Shown here one piece after another: positions 41,325 to 50,880 of a stretch of 64,000 nucleotides of DNA. The translations under genes and the position numbers were made by a program. The stretch comes from Ruegeria sp. YS9 (GTDB lineage: Bacteria; Pseudomonadota; Alphaproteobacteria; Rhodobacterales; Rhodobacteraceae): contig NZ_CP102411.1 in assembly GCF_024628725.1 (NCBI RefSeq), positions 66,926-130,925 of the forward strand, read 5' to 3'. The notes beneath the pieces are model-generated. The model ran no database searches. It saw only the letters and a program-made list of their open reading frames with translations, and was not told the origin of the DNA. Each line of letters begins with the position of its first letter. Position 1 is the stretch's first letter.

Positions 41325-42664
41325 AAACGGGCTCTCTCCGCTTTCGGTTGTTCGTAGCCACTGCGCTGTCGGTTTCCATCGCGCTGATGCTGGCGTTCTG
41401 GGGGCTGGGGCTGCTCTTTGCCTCGCATGTGGAACGGCGTGCAATTGATGACCTCTCCGTCCAGCTCGACCAGATACTCGCAGGAGTGGAGCGGGATGAA
41501 AAAGGGAAAATTCGGATTGGATCGGCTCCGGCAGATGCCCGTTTCTCAAAGCCTTTTGGGGGCCTCTACTGGCAGATCGAAGTTGAGGGGCTTCAGTTAC
41601 GCTCAAGATCGCTATGGGATTTCGCTCTCGATCTTCCTCCGGATCATCTGAAGAGCGGGACCGTCCATGTGCACTATCTCTCCGGGCCCGGGGAAAACCA
41701 GCTGCTTGTCATGGAGCGGAGCATTGTGCTTTCCACACGCCTTGGAGGCGTTCCGATGCGCGCTGCCGTGGCCATGGATGCCTCTCAGCTTGAGAAAAGC
41801 ACCGAAGAATTCCGGGAAGATCTTGTGCCTTTTACGCTTCTTCTGGCGCTTTTTATTGTCTTCGCTGGGGCGGTTCAAGTCATTGTCGGTCTTCGACCGC
41901 TAAATTCCGTCGAGCGGCGGATATCAAGGATCCGAACGGGAGACGTGAACCGGGTGGGCGAGGATTTCCCTACGGAAATTCGTCCCCTTGCAGCCGAAGT
42001 GGATGCCCTGCTCCTACAAAGGGAAAAGGACATCGAGCAGGCAAGGCACAGAGCGGGCGATCTCGCTCATGGCCTGAAAACCCCACTTCAAGCATTACTT
42101 GGAGATGCGCGCCGTGTTCGCGAGGCCGGATTGACTGATACCGCAGCGTCAATCGAAAGCACCGTCAAAAGCATGCATCGCCATGTCGAGCGTGAATTGA
42201 ACAGGGTTCGTATTGCGACGCGAGCCGCCACGTCGAAGGCCGATCTCACCGAGGCTGCAAGTCGCGTTATTGCAGTAGTTCAGAAAGCCAGTTTGAACGA
42301 CGCATTGAAATGGGATTTGGACGCGCCAGCGAATCTCGTGGTTGCGGCAGATATGGAAGATTTATCCGCAATTCTGGGTGCGATTACGGAAAACGCATCT
42401 CGCCATGCGAGGCGGCAAGTCAGGATATCAGCACGCAAACAGGCGACGCATGCAGTTCTGAGCGTTCTTGACGACGGTCCGGGCATTCCACCAGACAAGA
42501 TCGATACTCTCATGCGCCGGGGCGTGCGCGAGGACGAAACAGGAACCGGGCTTGGCCTGGCGATCGCGCGGGAATTGACCGAGGCACTGGGCGGATCGCT
42601 GGAATTGATCTCCCGCGATCCGGGACTGATGGTTCGGATCACTTTGCCTCTGGCTGCTACCTGA
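41321..42664 (+). CDS. Sensor histidine kinase
   Basis: A 447-residue membrane kinase starting with GTG. Two transmembrane helices (about 8-33 and 168-190) bound a periplasmic sensor of about 135 residues; then HAMP, dimerisation domain with phospho-acceptor H250 in DLAHGLKTPL, and ATPase domain with DDGPGI and GTGLGLAIA. It pairs with the regulator at 40653. The signal is unknown; the PepSY protein and downstream heme proteins point to a redox or oxygen-related cue. The first CTGACA box overlaps its stop codon. Confidence 0.85.
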   Translation: MKTGSLRFRLFVATALSVSIALMLAFWGLGLLFASHVERRAIDDLSVQLDQILAGVERDEKGKIRIGSAPADARFSKPFGGLYWQIEVEGLQLRSRSLWDFALDLPPDHLKSGTVHVHYLSGPGENQLLVMERSIVLSTRLGGVPMRAAVAMDASQLEKSTEEFREDLVPFTLLLALFIVFAGAVQVIVGLRPLNSVERRISRIRTGDVNRVGEDFPTEIRPLAAEVDALLLQREKDIEQARHRAGDLAHGLKTPLQALLGDARRVREAGLTDTAASIESTVKSMHRHVERELNRVRIATRAATSKADLTEAASRVIAVVQKASLNDALKWDLDAPANLVVAADMEDLSAILGAITENASRHARRQVRISARKQATHAVLSVLDDGPGIPPDKIDTLMRRGVREDETGTGLGLAIARELTEALGGSLELISRDPGLMVRITLPLAAT

Positions 42665-42712
42665 CAATCACCTGACAGTCCCCATCAGGCTGACATCAGT
42701 GCGCTTCTGACA
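42661..42712. promoter_or_regulatory. Four CTGACA boxes upstream of the cytochrome operon
   Basis: CTGACA occurs at 42661, 42672, 42690 and 42707, all on the same strand, with the first two 11 bases apart. They fill the 81-base gap between the kinase and the cytochrome b561 gene. Matches the boxes at 40294-40321. Confidence 0.6.
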
Positions 42713-42745
42713 AACTTCTGGTGAGATTGATGAGAGGCAGAAGCG

Positions 42746-43885
42746 ATGAGAGAAGTTCCCGCGCCATTTGATGGGCTGGCCTATGACGGACATCTCGTCT
42801 GGGATCGATTCACTCGTGTATTTCATTGGGGGCTGGTAGCGTGCGTTTCCACCGCGTTGGTGTCTGGGTTCCTGCTGGACGCATCTTGGATTCGCCTACA
42901 CCTGGTTTCCGGTTCCCTTGCCATTGCATTGGTTACTGCCAGAACTGTCTGGGGATTTACCGGCCCTACCTACGCGCGGTTTTCGCAGTTCTTACCAAGC
43001 TACCGGCAGGCTATCAGCCATCTGAGGGCCGGAGCGGCTCATGCGCGCCACATCGGGCACAATCCACTTGCTGCCTTGATGGTCTTTGTATTGCTTACCC
43101 TGATCGTCGGGCTTGGTTTGACAGGTGTCGCCAGCTTGGGCAGCGGTCTAAAATCAGGGCCGATGGCTGCCTTTTTGCCAGCATCACAGGGCCACATCTG
43201 GAGCAAAATTCACGAGTTGGCCGCTTTCGCGCTGTTGAGCTTCATTGCCCTGCATATCGGCGGTGTCGTTCTGGAAAGCCGCCGCAGCCGAGAGAACCTG
43301 GCCAGGTCGATGATAAACGGGCGCAAGGAGATGCGCGCCGGGGATTTGACTGCGCCGCCACGGCCTGCGCAGCGGGCGCTTGCCGCCCTTTTCATCTCGG
43401 GTCTTGTCATCATCGCCACCGGCGCGATCAACAGGATGTCACAGAGCCCACTGCCGCTCCCGCCGGTTGGGAGTATGGCACTGGTCTACAGCGATGAATG
43501 CGCCGCCTGCCACATGGCTTATCACCCGTCCCTGCGTCCTGCCGCATCCTGGCAATTGATGATGGACAAGCTGGACAGTCATTTCGGTGAGGACGCCACT
43601 CTGCCAAAGGAGACCGGTGACGAGATTACCGTTTGGCTGGTCAAGCACTCCGCGGAAACTGTGGACAGCAAGCCCGCGACCCTCTGGACGGGTTTGCAAG
43701 AAACCCTGCCGGTTGCCCTACCGAACACAGACATCTGGCAACGTCTTCACGGGTCGCTCGCCGATGGCACATTCACCCGCCGCACCATCCATAGCCGCTC
43801 GAACTGTTTCGCTTGTCACAGGGATGCCGAGAGCGGCTGGTTCAGCCCTTTTCAGATTTCCGTTCCGAAGGAGCCTAAGCAATGA
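42746..43885 (+). CDS. Cytochrome b561 fused to a diheme cytochrome c domain
   Basis: A 379-residue protein. Residues about 15-195 are a cytochrome b561-type four-helix domain with heme-ligand histidines (VFHWGL, HEL, LHIGG). A further helix near 210-230 leads to a periplasmic domain with two c-type heme sites, CAACH at 252-256 and CFACH at 354-358, homologous to the separate DHC protein two genes downstream. It should take electrons from quinol and pass them to DHC and SHP. Its stop overlaps the SHP start by four bases. Confidence 0.85.
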   Translation: MREVPAPFDGLAYDGHLVWDRFTRVFHWGLVACVSTALVSGFLLDASWIRLHLVSGSLAIALVTARTVWGFTGPTYARFSQFLPSYRQAISHLRAGAAHARHIGHNPLAALMVFVLLTLIVGLGLTGVASLGSGLKSGPMAAFLPASQGHIWSKIHELAAFALLSFIALHIGGVVLESRRSRENLARSMINGRKEMRAGDLTAPPRPAQRALAALFISGLVIIATGAINRMSQSPLPLPPVGSMALVYSDECAACHMAYHPSLRPAASWQLMMDKLDSHFGEDATLPKETGDEITVWLVKHSAETVDSKPATLWTGLQETLPVALPNTDIWQRLHGSLADGTFTRRTIHSRSNCFACHRDAESGWFSPFQISVPKEPKQ

Positions 43886-44274
43886 AACCAGTTCTTGTTC
43901 TTTCCGCCATCCTGTTGTCCCAGCCTGTCTTGGCGCAAGACACTTCCCCGCAGGCCTTGGTCGATCAATACAGTGCCGAGGCGGGTGCTGCCCCATCACC
44001 GAAAAACGGACGGGCGCTGTTCACGGTCAACCATGCAAGCGGAAAACCCCATACGCCCTCCTGCGTCACCTGTCATTCGGCAGACCCTACAAAAGGCGGT
44101 CAGGCCCGCACCGGAAAGCCGATCGACCCCCTGGTTCCGCGCGTGAATTCAGAACGGTTCACCGACATGAAATTTGTCGAAAAATGGTTTGGGCGAAACT
44201 GCAACTCTGTTCTCGGCCGCGACTGCAGCGCGCAGGAAAAAGCCGACATCATTTCTTGGTTCATGAGCCTCTGA
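43882..44274 (+). CDS. shp: SHP monoheme cytochrome c (DUF1924)
   Basis: A 130-residue periplasmic cytochrome with signal cleavage after VLA (residue 18). Heme is attached at CVTCH (61-65). Asparagine 106 in GRNCNSV becomes residue 88 of the mature protein, the position of the unusual distal ligand Asn88 in Rhodobacter sphaeroides SHP, and the cysteines at 107 and 115 can form its known disulfide. SHP binds oxygen and nitric oxide in the reduced state. It lies between the b561 fusion and DHC, its electron donors in known operons. Confidence 0.85.
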   Translation: MKPVLVLSAILLSQPVLAQDTSPQALVDQYSAEAGAAPSPKNGRALFTVNHASGKPHTPSCVTCHSADPTKGGQARTGKPIDPLVPRVNSERFTDMKFVEKWFGRNCNSVLGRDCSAQEKADIISWFMSL

Positions 44275-44289
44275 GGAAAGGACACCACC

Positions 44290-44748
44290 ATGAAACGAAT
44301 TCTTGCTGTAGCTGCAATAGCTCTGATTTCGGCGCCGGTTCTTGCCAGCGAAGGTGAGTTTATGCGGCCCGTAACTCACGCCGCAACCAAGGCCGAATGC
44401 AGCGAATGCCACATGGCCTATCCGGCAGGATTCCTGCCCAGCCGGTCGTGGACAAAGATCATGACCACGCTTGATGACCATTTTGGCGAAAACGCCATGC
44501 TGGACGACGCAACTCGCACAGAGATCGAGGCTTACCTGACCCAGAATGCCGCCGACGTCGGAGGGCGTTCGTCCAGCCTCCTCTACCGGATTGCGCCAGA
44601 GGATACGCCTCTGCGGATTTCCGAAATGCCCTGGTTCCGCTCGGAACATGACGGCGAGGTCTCGTCCCGAAAACTCCAGAAAGCAGGTTCCATGTCGAAC
44701 TGCGCCGCATGTCATCGCGGCGCTGATCGAGGGATATTCGAGGACTGA
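44290..44748 (+). CDS. dhc: Diheme cytochrome c (DHC)
   Basis: A 152-residue periplasmic protein with a signal peptide ending near VLAS. Two c-type heme motifs: CSECH (37-41) and CAACH (138-142), with the spacing of DHC. Known DHC proteins reduce SHP and are encoded with it and a b561. The sequence aligns with the C-terminal half of the b561 fusion, so this operon carries two DHC modules, one tethered and one soluble. Last gene of the operon. Confidence 0.85.
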   Translation: MKRILAVAAIALISAPVLASEGEFMRPVTHAATKAECSECHMAYPAGFLPSRSWTKIMTTLDDHFGENAMLDDATRTEIEAYLTQNAADVGGRSSSLLYRIAPEDTPLRISEMPWFRSEHDGEVSSRKLQKAGSMSNCAACHRGADRGIFED

Positions 44749-44796
44749 CAAACGAGCTTGGCGGGCATTTGCCTTTGGACAGAGTTAACCGCGCCG

Positions 44797-45345
44797 TCAC
44801 CCAATTTTGACCCGCGTGTCGGTGACGAACTCGTAGGGGGGCAGATCGAGGTTGCGGGGCGCCGGGCCTTTCCGAATTCTGCCCGACGTGTCGTAATGTG
44901 AACCGTGACACGGACAGAACCAACCGTCCCAGTCTCCGGTGGGTTCGCTGCCGCCCTGCCCGAGTGGTATGCATCCCAGATGGGTGCAAACGCCAATAAC
45001 TACCAGCCATTCCGGTCGCTGTACGCGCTCGGCGTCAGGTTGCGGGTCGATCATTGGTGCATCGTCTTCTGCTATCGCCAGCGCGATCCGCTCTTTAGTC
45101 CGGTGGTCTATAAAGATCGGCTTGCCTTTCCATTTGACAGTGATCCTCGTTCCTGGTCCGACACCTTCAAGATCTATGTCGACAACGGCTTGGGCGGAGA
45201 TGTCTGCACTGGGGTTCATGCTGTTAACAAGTGGCCAGACCGCAGCACCCGTGGCCACTATGGCTGCACTGCCGGTGACATAATACAAGAAATCGCGCCG
45301 AGATTCGGGCTCTGAAGGTACCTTTCTTTCAGAAAAATCAGACAT
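44797..45345 (-). CDS. petA: Orphan Rieske iron-sulfur protein
   Basis: A 182-residue ubiquinol-cytochrome c reductase iron-sulfur subunit. Tat-type anchor RRDFLYYVTGSAA at about 16-30, cluster motifs CTHLGC (120-125) and CPCHGSHYD (144-152). GGGAGGA precedes its ATG. All cluster ligands are present, so it should bind 2Fe-2S. There is no petB or petC beside it, hence an extra copy that may exchange into the chromosomal bc1 complex. It heads toward the DHC gene (convergent), next to copper-handling genes. Confidence 0.85.
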   Translation of the reverse strand: MSDFSERKVPSEPESRRDFLYYVTGSAAIVATGAAVWPLVNSMNPSADISAQAVVDIDLEGVGPGTRITVKWKGKPIFIDHRTKERIALAIAEDDAPMIDPQPDAERVQRPEWLVVIGVCTHLGCIPLGQGGSEPTGDWDGWFCPCHGSHYDTSGRIRKGPAPRNLDLPPYEFVTDTRVKIG

Positions 45346-45405
45346 TTTGTTCCTCCCGTGCGTCAGTACCGGGCTCATCGAATGATAGGACTCGGACGAG
45401 GTGGA

Positions 45406-45561
45406 TCAGTCGCCCTGGTCCTCTTCTTCTTCATCGCGATGCCCCATTCCCTATTCATCAGAGTGATCTTCGTCGGTGTCACCGTGCGAAGCCATTACAG
45501 GCAGTGCACCGGCCGTCAGGGGCAGTGCAATTGCGGCTATCCGTATTGGAGCTGCTAACAT
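45406..45561 (-). pseudogene. Small exported peptide interrupted by TAG
   Basis: After GGAAGGG, an ATG opens a signal-peptide-like segment (MLAAPIRIAAIAL...PVMAS) and an acidic, His-containing tail, stopping at TAG after 36 residues (45451-45453). The same frame continues for 15 more codons of similar acidic composition (GMGHRDEEEEDQGD) to TGA. Either the short form is the product, or a longer peptide has been truncated by a point mutation. It lies upstream of the Rieske gene on the same strand. Confidence 0.35.
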
Positions 45562-45674
45562 GGCAATTTCCCTTCCTTCTTGGATTACGTATTTGCTCTG
45601 CTCAGTTGGCCGTTCCTACTCCTTGTTGCGCAGTGTTCTTGCCGCAAAGCCGCCAGCTATACAGGGCGCCGTTC

Positions 45675-45953
45675 TCAGTGTTTGCCGTGGCCGCGATGCA
45701 TTAAGAAATGCATGCCCACGCAGACCAGCAAGAACAGCAACGGAGAACTGAGCAAAGGATAGAGTGTCTCGCGGTATTCCCAGCCCAGAACAGCGGCGCC
45801 CAACGCGATCGCAATGACAACCGGGAGCCAATTACGCTTGGCACCGTTGGCCGTCTGATCTTCGGTTTTGGGCGCTTCGGGCGTTTCGTCAGAGCTGACC
45901 CTTTCGGTCGTCTCCTGTGTGGCGCGAGTTTCGTCGAAATTTGATTGGGTCAT
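45675..45953 (-). CDS. DUF2933 membrane protein
   Basis: A 92-residue protein: Thr/Glu-rich soluble N-terminus (1-40), then two hydrophobic segments, ending LLLVCVGMHFLMHRGHGKH, the His/Met-rich end typical of DUF2933. Its ATG overlaps the APC permease stop by four bases, so it belongs to the ATPase-permease operon. DUF2933 proteins accompany copper and silver efflux genes; the Met/His terminus may bind Cu(I). A second member lies at 63357. Confidence 0.75.
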   Translation of the reverse strand: MTQSNFDETRATQETTERVSSDETPEAPKTEDQTANGAKRNWLPVVIAIALGAAVLGWEYRETLYPLLSSPLLFLLVCVGMHFLMHRGHGKH

Positions 45954-47284
45954 AGCTGATTTGCCTCCTTTTCGATGATCCATTGTTTGAGAAAGATGCG
46001 CTCGTAGGCGAAGACCAAGCCGACGCCAGCAAGGGCATATACCACGATCATCGGGTCGGAGCGCAGCTTGAGTATTGTGAACGCGGTCAGGACTACGCAG
46101 TCCAGCGCCAGGGCAGTTAACAAGACCCAACCCCGAGCGTTGATCTGACTGCGCAGCCGGTGCCAAACGCCCCAATGCACGGCCATATCCATCACCAGAT
46201 AAAAGAAAGCACCAAGCGAGGCGATGCGCGACAGGTCGAACAACACCGCAAGCAGACCCGCAATCACGACCGTGTAGATCAGCGTGTGAGACTGGATGCT
46301 GCCCGTCATGCCGAAATGGCTGTGCGGGATCATTTTCATGTCGGTCAGCATTGCCAGCATCCGTGATACGGCGAACACACTGGCAATCAGTCCTGAGGCG
46401 GTGGCAACCATCGCCAGCGCAACGGTCAGGTAGAAACCACCCTGCCCCAAGACTGGTCGGGCGGCTTCTGCCAAGGCATAGTCCTGTGCGGCACGGATCT
46501 GGTCGGGTGGCAGGCTGGCACCCACGGCGAAGGCGACCAACAGATAGATCACTGCGCAGATCGCGATCGAGATCATGATGGTGCGCCCGACATTGCGGTG
46601 TGGGTCGACGATCTCGGCACCGCTATTAGTGATTGTGGTAAATCCCTTGAACGCAAGGATCGAAAGAGCCACGGACGCGATGAAACCCAGCGGCCCGGCG
46701 GGGGCGGTGCCTTGCGCCTGCCAGTCGCCGCCCGCGGCCCACAGCGCGGCAACGCCAAACACTGCGATCCCACCGATCTTGAGCACAGACATGACAATGG
46801 ACCACAACCCCACCGAGCGGTTCCCCGACCGGTTGACCGCGTAGGCGAAGACGATCAGCGAAACCGCGACCATCGGCACCAACGGCCCATCTTCGATGTT
46901 GAATGGGCGGAGCGCGTAGGTTGCGAAGGTGCGTGCGACGAGGCTTTCGTTGATCACCATCGACAGCGCCATCAACAACGAAGCCGCTGCCGCTACAGCA
47001 CCCGGACCATATGCTTTTGTCAGGATCATCGCGATCCCGCCCGAAGACGGCCAGGCGTTGGACATGGCAATATAGGTGTAGGCGCTGAACGCCGTCACGA
47101 TGGCTCCGACTACGAAAGACAGCGGAAACCATGGCCCAGCAAGCCCAGCGATCTGGCCTGTCAGCGCAAATATCCCCGCACCGATCATGACACCGGTGCC
47201 CATGGCGACCGCACCCGTCAGCGATATCGAACCTGATTTCAAGTTGCCTACGCCCTCGTGCGTCATATGCTTGTGCGCGCTCAT
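45950..47284 (-). CDS. APC-family amino acid/polyamine permease
   Basis: A 444-residue membrane protein with about twelve helices of the amino acid-polyamine-organocation family: [21 protein letters not shown] in helix 1 (quoted in part) contains the unwound substrate-binding glycine motif. Its start overlaps the stop of the copper ATPase (ATGA) and its stop overlaps the DUF2933 start. The substrate is unknown. The tight coupling to a copper ATPase is unusual and hints at import of a metal-binding amino acid or export of a complex. Confidence 0.8.
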   Translation of the reverse strand: MSAHKHMTHEGVGNLKSGSISLTGAVAMGTGVMIGAGIFALTGQIAGLAGPWFPLSFVVGAIVTAFSAYTYIAMSNAWPSSGGIAMILTKAYGPGAVAAAASLLMALSMVINESLVARTFATYALRPFNIEDGPLVPMVAVSLIVFAYAVNRSGNRSVGLWSIVMSVLKIGGIAVFGVAALWAAGGDWQAQGTAPAGPLGFIASVALSILAFKGFTTITNSGAEIVDPHRNVGRTIMISIAICAVIYLLVAFAVGASLPPDQIRAAQDYALAEAARPVLGQGGFYLTVALAMVATASGLIASVFAVSRMLAMLTDMKMIPHSHFGMTGSIQSHTLIYTVVIAGLLAVLFDLSRIASLGAFFYLVMDMAVHWGVWHRLRSQINARGWVLLTALALDCVVLTAFTILKLRSDPMIVVYALAGVGLVFAYERIFLKQWIIEKEANQL

Positions 47285-49632
47285 ACCTTCGTCCCCCTCA
47301 GGCGCAGCGCATTCAACACCACTGAAATCGACGAAGCACTCATGGCGAAGGCGGCGAACATCGGACTTATCAAGATGCCGAAGAGCGGAAACAGAAGACC
47401 TGCCGCCACCGGAACGCCCGAGGCGTTGTAGACCAGGGCAAAGAATAGGTTCTGCCGGATATTGCGCATGGTAGCGCGGGCCAGCCTACGGGCGCGCACG
47501 ATGCCATCGAGGCTACCGTTGACCAGCGTGAAGCCTGCGCTTTCGATCGCCACGTCGGCACCGGTCCCCATTGCAATGCCCACATCGGCCTGCGCTAATG
47601 CGGGTGCGTCGTTCACCCCGTCACCGGCCATGGCGACCTTGGCGCCTTTCTCCTGCAGTTCGCGAATTATGCGGGCCTTGTCCTCGGGTAGAACGTCGGC
47701 TCGAATCTCATCGATACCCAGACGTTCGGCCACCGCCTTTGCAGTGCGTTCGTTGTCACCAGTCGCCATGATGATTCGGAAACCCAGCTCGTGCAGCGCC
47801 TTGAGGGCGGCGGGTGTTGTTTCCTTGACCGGGTCGGCGACGCTGACCAACCCCGCCACTGAACCATCAAGCATCACGAACATCACCGTTTCGCCGTCAT
47901 CCCGACGCGCATTGGCCTTGACCGTTAGTTCGGTCGCCTCGAGTCCGAGATCGGTGACCAGTTTCAGGTTGCCGAGCGCGACGGGGCGGCCATCCACCGT
48001 GCCTTTCACGCCTTTACCAGTCACCGCCTCGAAGTCACTGGCGTCGGACAGGGCCACGCCACGTTCCTCGGCTCCTGTGACGATTGCCTCAGCTAACGGG
48101 TGCTCCGAGCCCTTCTCCAGCGTTGCGGCCAGCCGCAGCACCTCGACTTCGTCATGGCCAGGTTCGGGTATTACGGCCACAAGCTTTGGCTTGCCCATGG
48201 TCAGGGTGCCGGTTTTGTCGACGATCAAAGTATCGATCTTCTCGAACCGCTCCAGCGCTTCGGCATTTTTGATCAGCACTCCGGCCTGCGCCCCGCGCCC
48301 CGTGGCCGTCATGATCGACATCGGAGTGGCCAGACCAAGCGCGCACGGGCAAGCTATGATCAGTACCGACACCGCTGCGATCAAGGCGTAGGAGAGTGCC
48401 GGAGCCGGTCCCCAAACCGCCCATGCAATGAAGGCCAATACAGCGATGCCAATGACCGCTGGCACGAACCATCCGGCAACTTTGTCGGCGTATTTCTGGA
48501 TCGGTGCGCGCGAGCGTTGCGCGTTGGCCACCATTTCGACAATCTGGGACAGCATTGTGTCAGAGCCCACTCGGGTTGCTTCGATTACAAGACTACCGGT
48601 GCCGTTGATTGTGGCCCCTGTGACCGGCTCGCCTTGTACCTTTTCGACCGGAACCGGTTCGCCAGAGATCATGCTTTCGTCAACAGATGAGCGCCCGTCG
48701 AGTACAATGCCGTCTACTGGCACCTTGTCGCCGGGGCGTACGCGAAGGCGGTCACCTACCTGTACTTCTTCAAGCGGAATTTCCTCTTCACTGCTGTCAG
48801 GGCGGATAATGCGGGCGGTCTTTGCGGCCATGTCCAGCAAAGCGCGGATTGCCTTTCCTGTGCCTTCGCGTGCCCGCAGTTCCATCACCTGCCCGAGCAG
48901 AACAAGTGTAACGATAACTGCGGCAGCCTCGAAATAGACCCCAACATGGCCTTCTGAATCTCGAAAACCGTCCGGAAATATGTGGGGCATCAATACGGCG
49001 ACAACGCTGAACAGCCACGCGGCCGAAACCCCCATGGCAATCAACGAGAACATGTTCAGGTTCATGGTGCGAAACGAATTCCACCCTCGTTCCAGAAATG
49101 GCCAACCGCACCAAAGAACGACCGGAGTGCCAAGTATCAGTTCAATCCATAGGGTTGTTCGCTCACCAAAAATCTCTCGCACACCAGACAGCCCAACGTA
49201 GGGGCCCATCGTGAAAACCAAAAGTGGAAGCGTCAGAACCGCACCTACCCATAGGCGCCGGGTGAAATCCACCAGTTCCGGGTTCGGCCCCTCGTCCACC
49301 ATCGCCGCGCTTTCCAGCTCCAACCCCATGCCGCAGAGTGGACAGGACCCGGGATGGGTTTGCCGCACCTGCGGATGCATCGGGCAGGTATATACGGGTC
49401 CGTCATAGCCTGTCGGAACGATGTCATATTCACCGTTCTCGTCCGCCGCGCCATGATGCGCGGAATGGTGGTGATGCGCATGCGCATCCACCTCGCCCTC
49501 GGGCACAAGGTGCATCCCGCATTTGGGACAGTCGCCGGGCCCAGATTGACGCACGTCAGAATGCATGGGGCAGACGTAAGCGACCTCGGTCGGGCCGTTC
49601 GCGTGGATTCTGATGTCGTGGTCTTCTGTCAT
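47281..49632 (-). CDS. copA: Copper-type P1B ATPase with two N-terminal metal-binding modules
   Basis: A 783-residue Cu(I)/Ag(I) ATPase. In place of HMA domains the N-terminus has two YHS-like heavy-metal-binding modules ([20 protein letters not shown] about 20-40, [20 protein letters not shown] about 82-101), separated by a His-rich linker ([10 protein letters not shown]). The transport site is CPC at 428-430, with [13 protein letters not shown] and GDGVNDAP following. The last helices contain [15 protein letters not shown], the copper-class signature. It exports cytosolic Cu(I). First gene of a three-gene overlapping operon with the APC and DUF2933 genes. Confidence 0.9.
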   Translation of the reverse strand: MTEDHDIRIHANGPTEVAYVCPMHSDVRQSGPGDCPKCGMHLVPEGEVDAHAHHHHSAHHGAADENGEYDIVPTGYDGPVYTCPMHPQVRQTHPGSCPLCGMGLELESAAMVDEGPNPELVDFTRRLWVGAVLTLPLLVFTMGPYVGLSGVREIFGERTTLWIELILGTPVVLWCGWPFLERGWNSFRTMNLNMFSLIAMGVSAAWLFSVVAVLMPHIFPDGFRDSEGHVGVYFEAAAVIVTLVLLGQVMELRAREGTGKAIRALLDMAAKTARIIRPDSSEEEIPLEEVQVGDRLRVRPGDKVPVDGIVLDGRSSVDESMISGEPVPVEKVQGEPVTGATINGTGSLVIEATRVGSDTMLSQIVEMVANAQRSRAPIQKYADKVAGWFVPAVIGIAVLAFIAWAVWGPAPALSYALIAAVSVLIIACPCALGLATPMSIMTATGRGAQAGVLIKNAEALERFEKIDTLIVDKTGTLTMGKPKLVAVIPEPGHDEVEVLRLAATLEKGSEHPLAEAIVTGAEERGVALSDASDFEAVTGKGVKGTVDGRPVALGNLKLVTDLGLEATELTVKANARRDDGETVMFVMLDGSVAGLVSVADPVKETTPAALKALHELGFRIIMATGDNERTAKAVAERLGIDEIRADVLPEDKARIIRELQEKGAKVAMAGDGVNDAPALAQADVGIAMGTGADVAIESAGFTLVNGSLDGIVRARRLARATMRNIRQNLFFALVYNASGVPVAAGLLFPLFGILISPMFAAFAMSASSISVVLNALRLRGTKV

Positions 49633-49698
49633 GTTCTGCTCCCTGGTTTAAGCTTTGGTCGTAGAGCCGTTTAATTACACAATGCCGGGCACAGTCCT

Positions 49699-50748
49699 TC
49701 AGGGCAGAACAACCATCTGGTGGCCCTCACCCAGTATCGGCATTTCGGTAATAGCCGTCAGGCTGACTTGATCGACGATCCAGACCTTCGGTTCGGTTCG
49801 GCTTGATACCATCACTTTGCCTGAGTTCGGTATGGTCGTCAGGTGATAAGGTGCCGGTGACAGGTTGGTCGAGCGCTGTTTGCCCGTAGCAAGATCAATC
49901 GACAACAACCGGTCGGTGCCTTTGGCGGCCACGAACAGTACGCCCTCGCGGTCGGACAGGCCGATCCCGTGCAACTCGCCTCCAATGTCATAGGTTTCGG
50001 TGACAGAACCGCTGGCAAGATCTACGCGGAAGGCCTTGCCACCATCACTGTCGGCTACGAAGGCGACGCTGCCGGTGGCGTTAAGTACAAGATGCTCAGG
50101 GCCTTCGCCGACGGGCATGTTGCGTACGACGAAGCCTTTGACGACATCCACTTCGCTAAGTGTACCATTGCCGGTATTGGTGACATAGACCCTGTCGCTG
50201 TCAGGCGCGAATACCGCATAGTTGGGCATTGGCCCGGTTGCTACGAAACCAAGGAAGCTGAGCTTATCGAGATCGACGATCGAAATACCGTCACCGCCCG
50301 GATGGGTCGCCACCGCGAACCGCCCGTCGGGCGACACCGCAGTGTGATGCACCGCACCTGGAACCTCGATCTGGCGGACGACCTCGCGTGTTTCCGCATC
50401 AAGGATCGTCAGCAGGCTCCGCCCCTTGTCTTTGGGCAACGCGGTGACATCGCGCTTGGCGTGGTGCGCAGCGTGTTCATCCTCGGACATACCTTCGGGT
50501 TTTGGTGGCGTTGTGGCCTCGGTTTCTGCGTAGCTGCCCGCGACCAGGTACTTAAAGCCGGGCGCGCCGGCCAGCCCATGGACCGCCACGAGCCTCGGCA
50601 GCCGCTCGACGGTCTTGCCGGTTTCGGAGTCGATCACCAGAACCGAGTCCGCGCTGCCTTCGGGAATGAACACGGTTGCCGCCAGCGTGAGCGAAGGCGC
50701 AGTCAAAGCTGCGACGGACAGGCCTGCGGCCAGATTGAACAGGGTCAT
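49699..50748 (-). CDS. YncE-type beta-propeller protein
   Basis: A 349-residue secreted protein with a signal peptide (cleavage near LTLA). Repeats of about 40 residues with GSVAFVADSD, DRVYVTNTGNGT and similar strands form a YVTN/YncE-type seven-bladed propeller. A His-rich loop (EDEHAAHHAK, about 90-99) interrupts one blade and may bind metal. Function of such propellers is unclear; several sit beside copper genes. Its ATG overlaps the stop of a 39-residue membrane protein gene. Confidence 0.8.
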   Translation of the reverse strand: MTLFNLAAGLSVAALTAPSLTLAATVFIPEGSADSVLVIDSETGKTVERLPRLVAVHGLAGAPGFKYLVAGSYAETEATTPPKPEGMSEDEHAAHHAKRDVTALPKDKGRSLLTILDAETREVVRQIEVPGAVHHTAVSPDGRFAVATHPGGDGISIVDLDKLSFLGFVATGPMPNYAVFAPDSDRVYVTNTGNGTLSEVDVVKGFVVRNMPVGEGPEHLVLNATGSVAFVADSDGGKAFRVDLASGSVTETYDIGGELHGIGLSDREGVLFVAAKGTDRLLSIDLATGKQRSTNLSPAPYHLTTIPNSGKVMVSSRTEPKVWIVDQVSLTAITEMPILGEGHQMVVLP

Positions 50749-50864
50749 TTAGGTTTCCTTTCGTCAACTGAAACGCGCACATTGGCGGGCACGTGCAGAA
50801 AAATCCGGTAGATGACGGCCATCAGGAAGGGCGTCAAAAGCAGGGTCAGAGCGATGGCCTTCAT
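50745..50864 (-). CDS. 39-residue membrane protein
   Basis: A short frame starting MKAIALTLLLTPFLMAVIY after GAAAGGAC, one membrane helix followed by a basic tail ending ERKPK. Its TGA overlaps the ATG of the YncE gene by four bases, and the DUF5676 gene ends 17 bases before it. This coupling makes it very likely real despite its size. Function unknown. Confidence 0.65.
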   Translation of the reverse strand: MKAIALTLLLTPFLMAVIYRIFLHVPANVRVSVDERKPK

Positions 50865-50880
50865 GGCTTTGTCCTTTCAA

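Noticed and set aside
47462..48391. Long rightward open frame (309 codons) opposite the copper ATPase gene
   Set aside because: It lies wholly inside a well-supported copA-type gene on the other strand, is rich in Ser, Ala and Arg and has no domain; an antisense shadow of a GC-rich gene.
49969..50811. 280-codon rightward frame opposite the YncE propeller gene
   Set aside because: No signal or domain; the leftward propeller reading with repeats is clearly coding.
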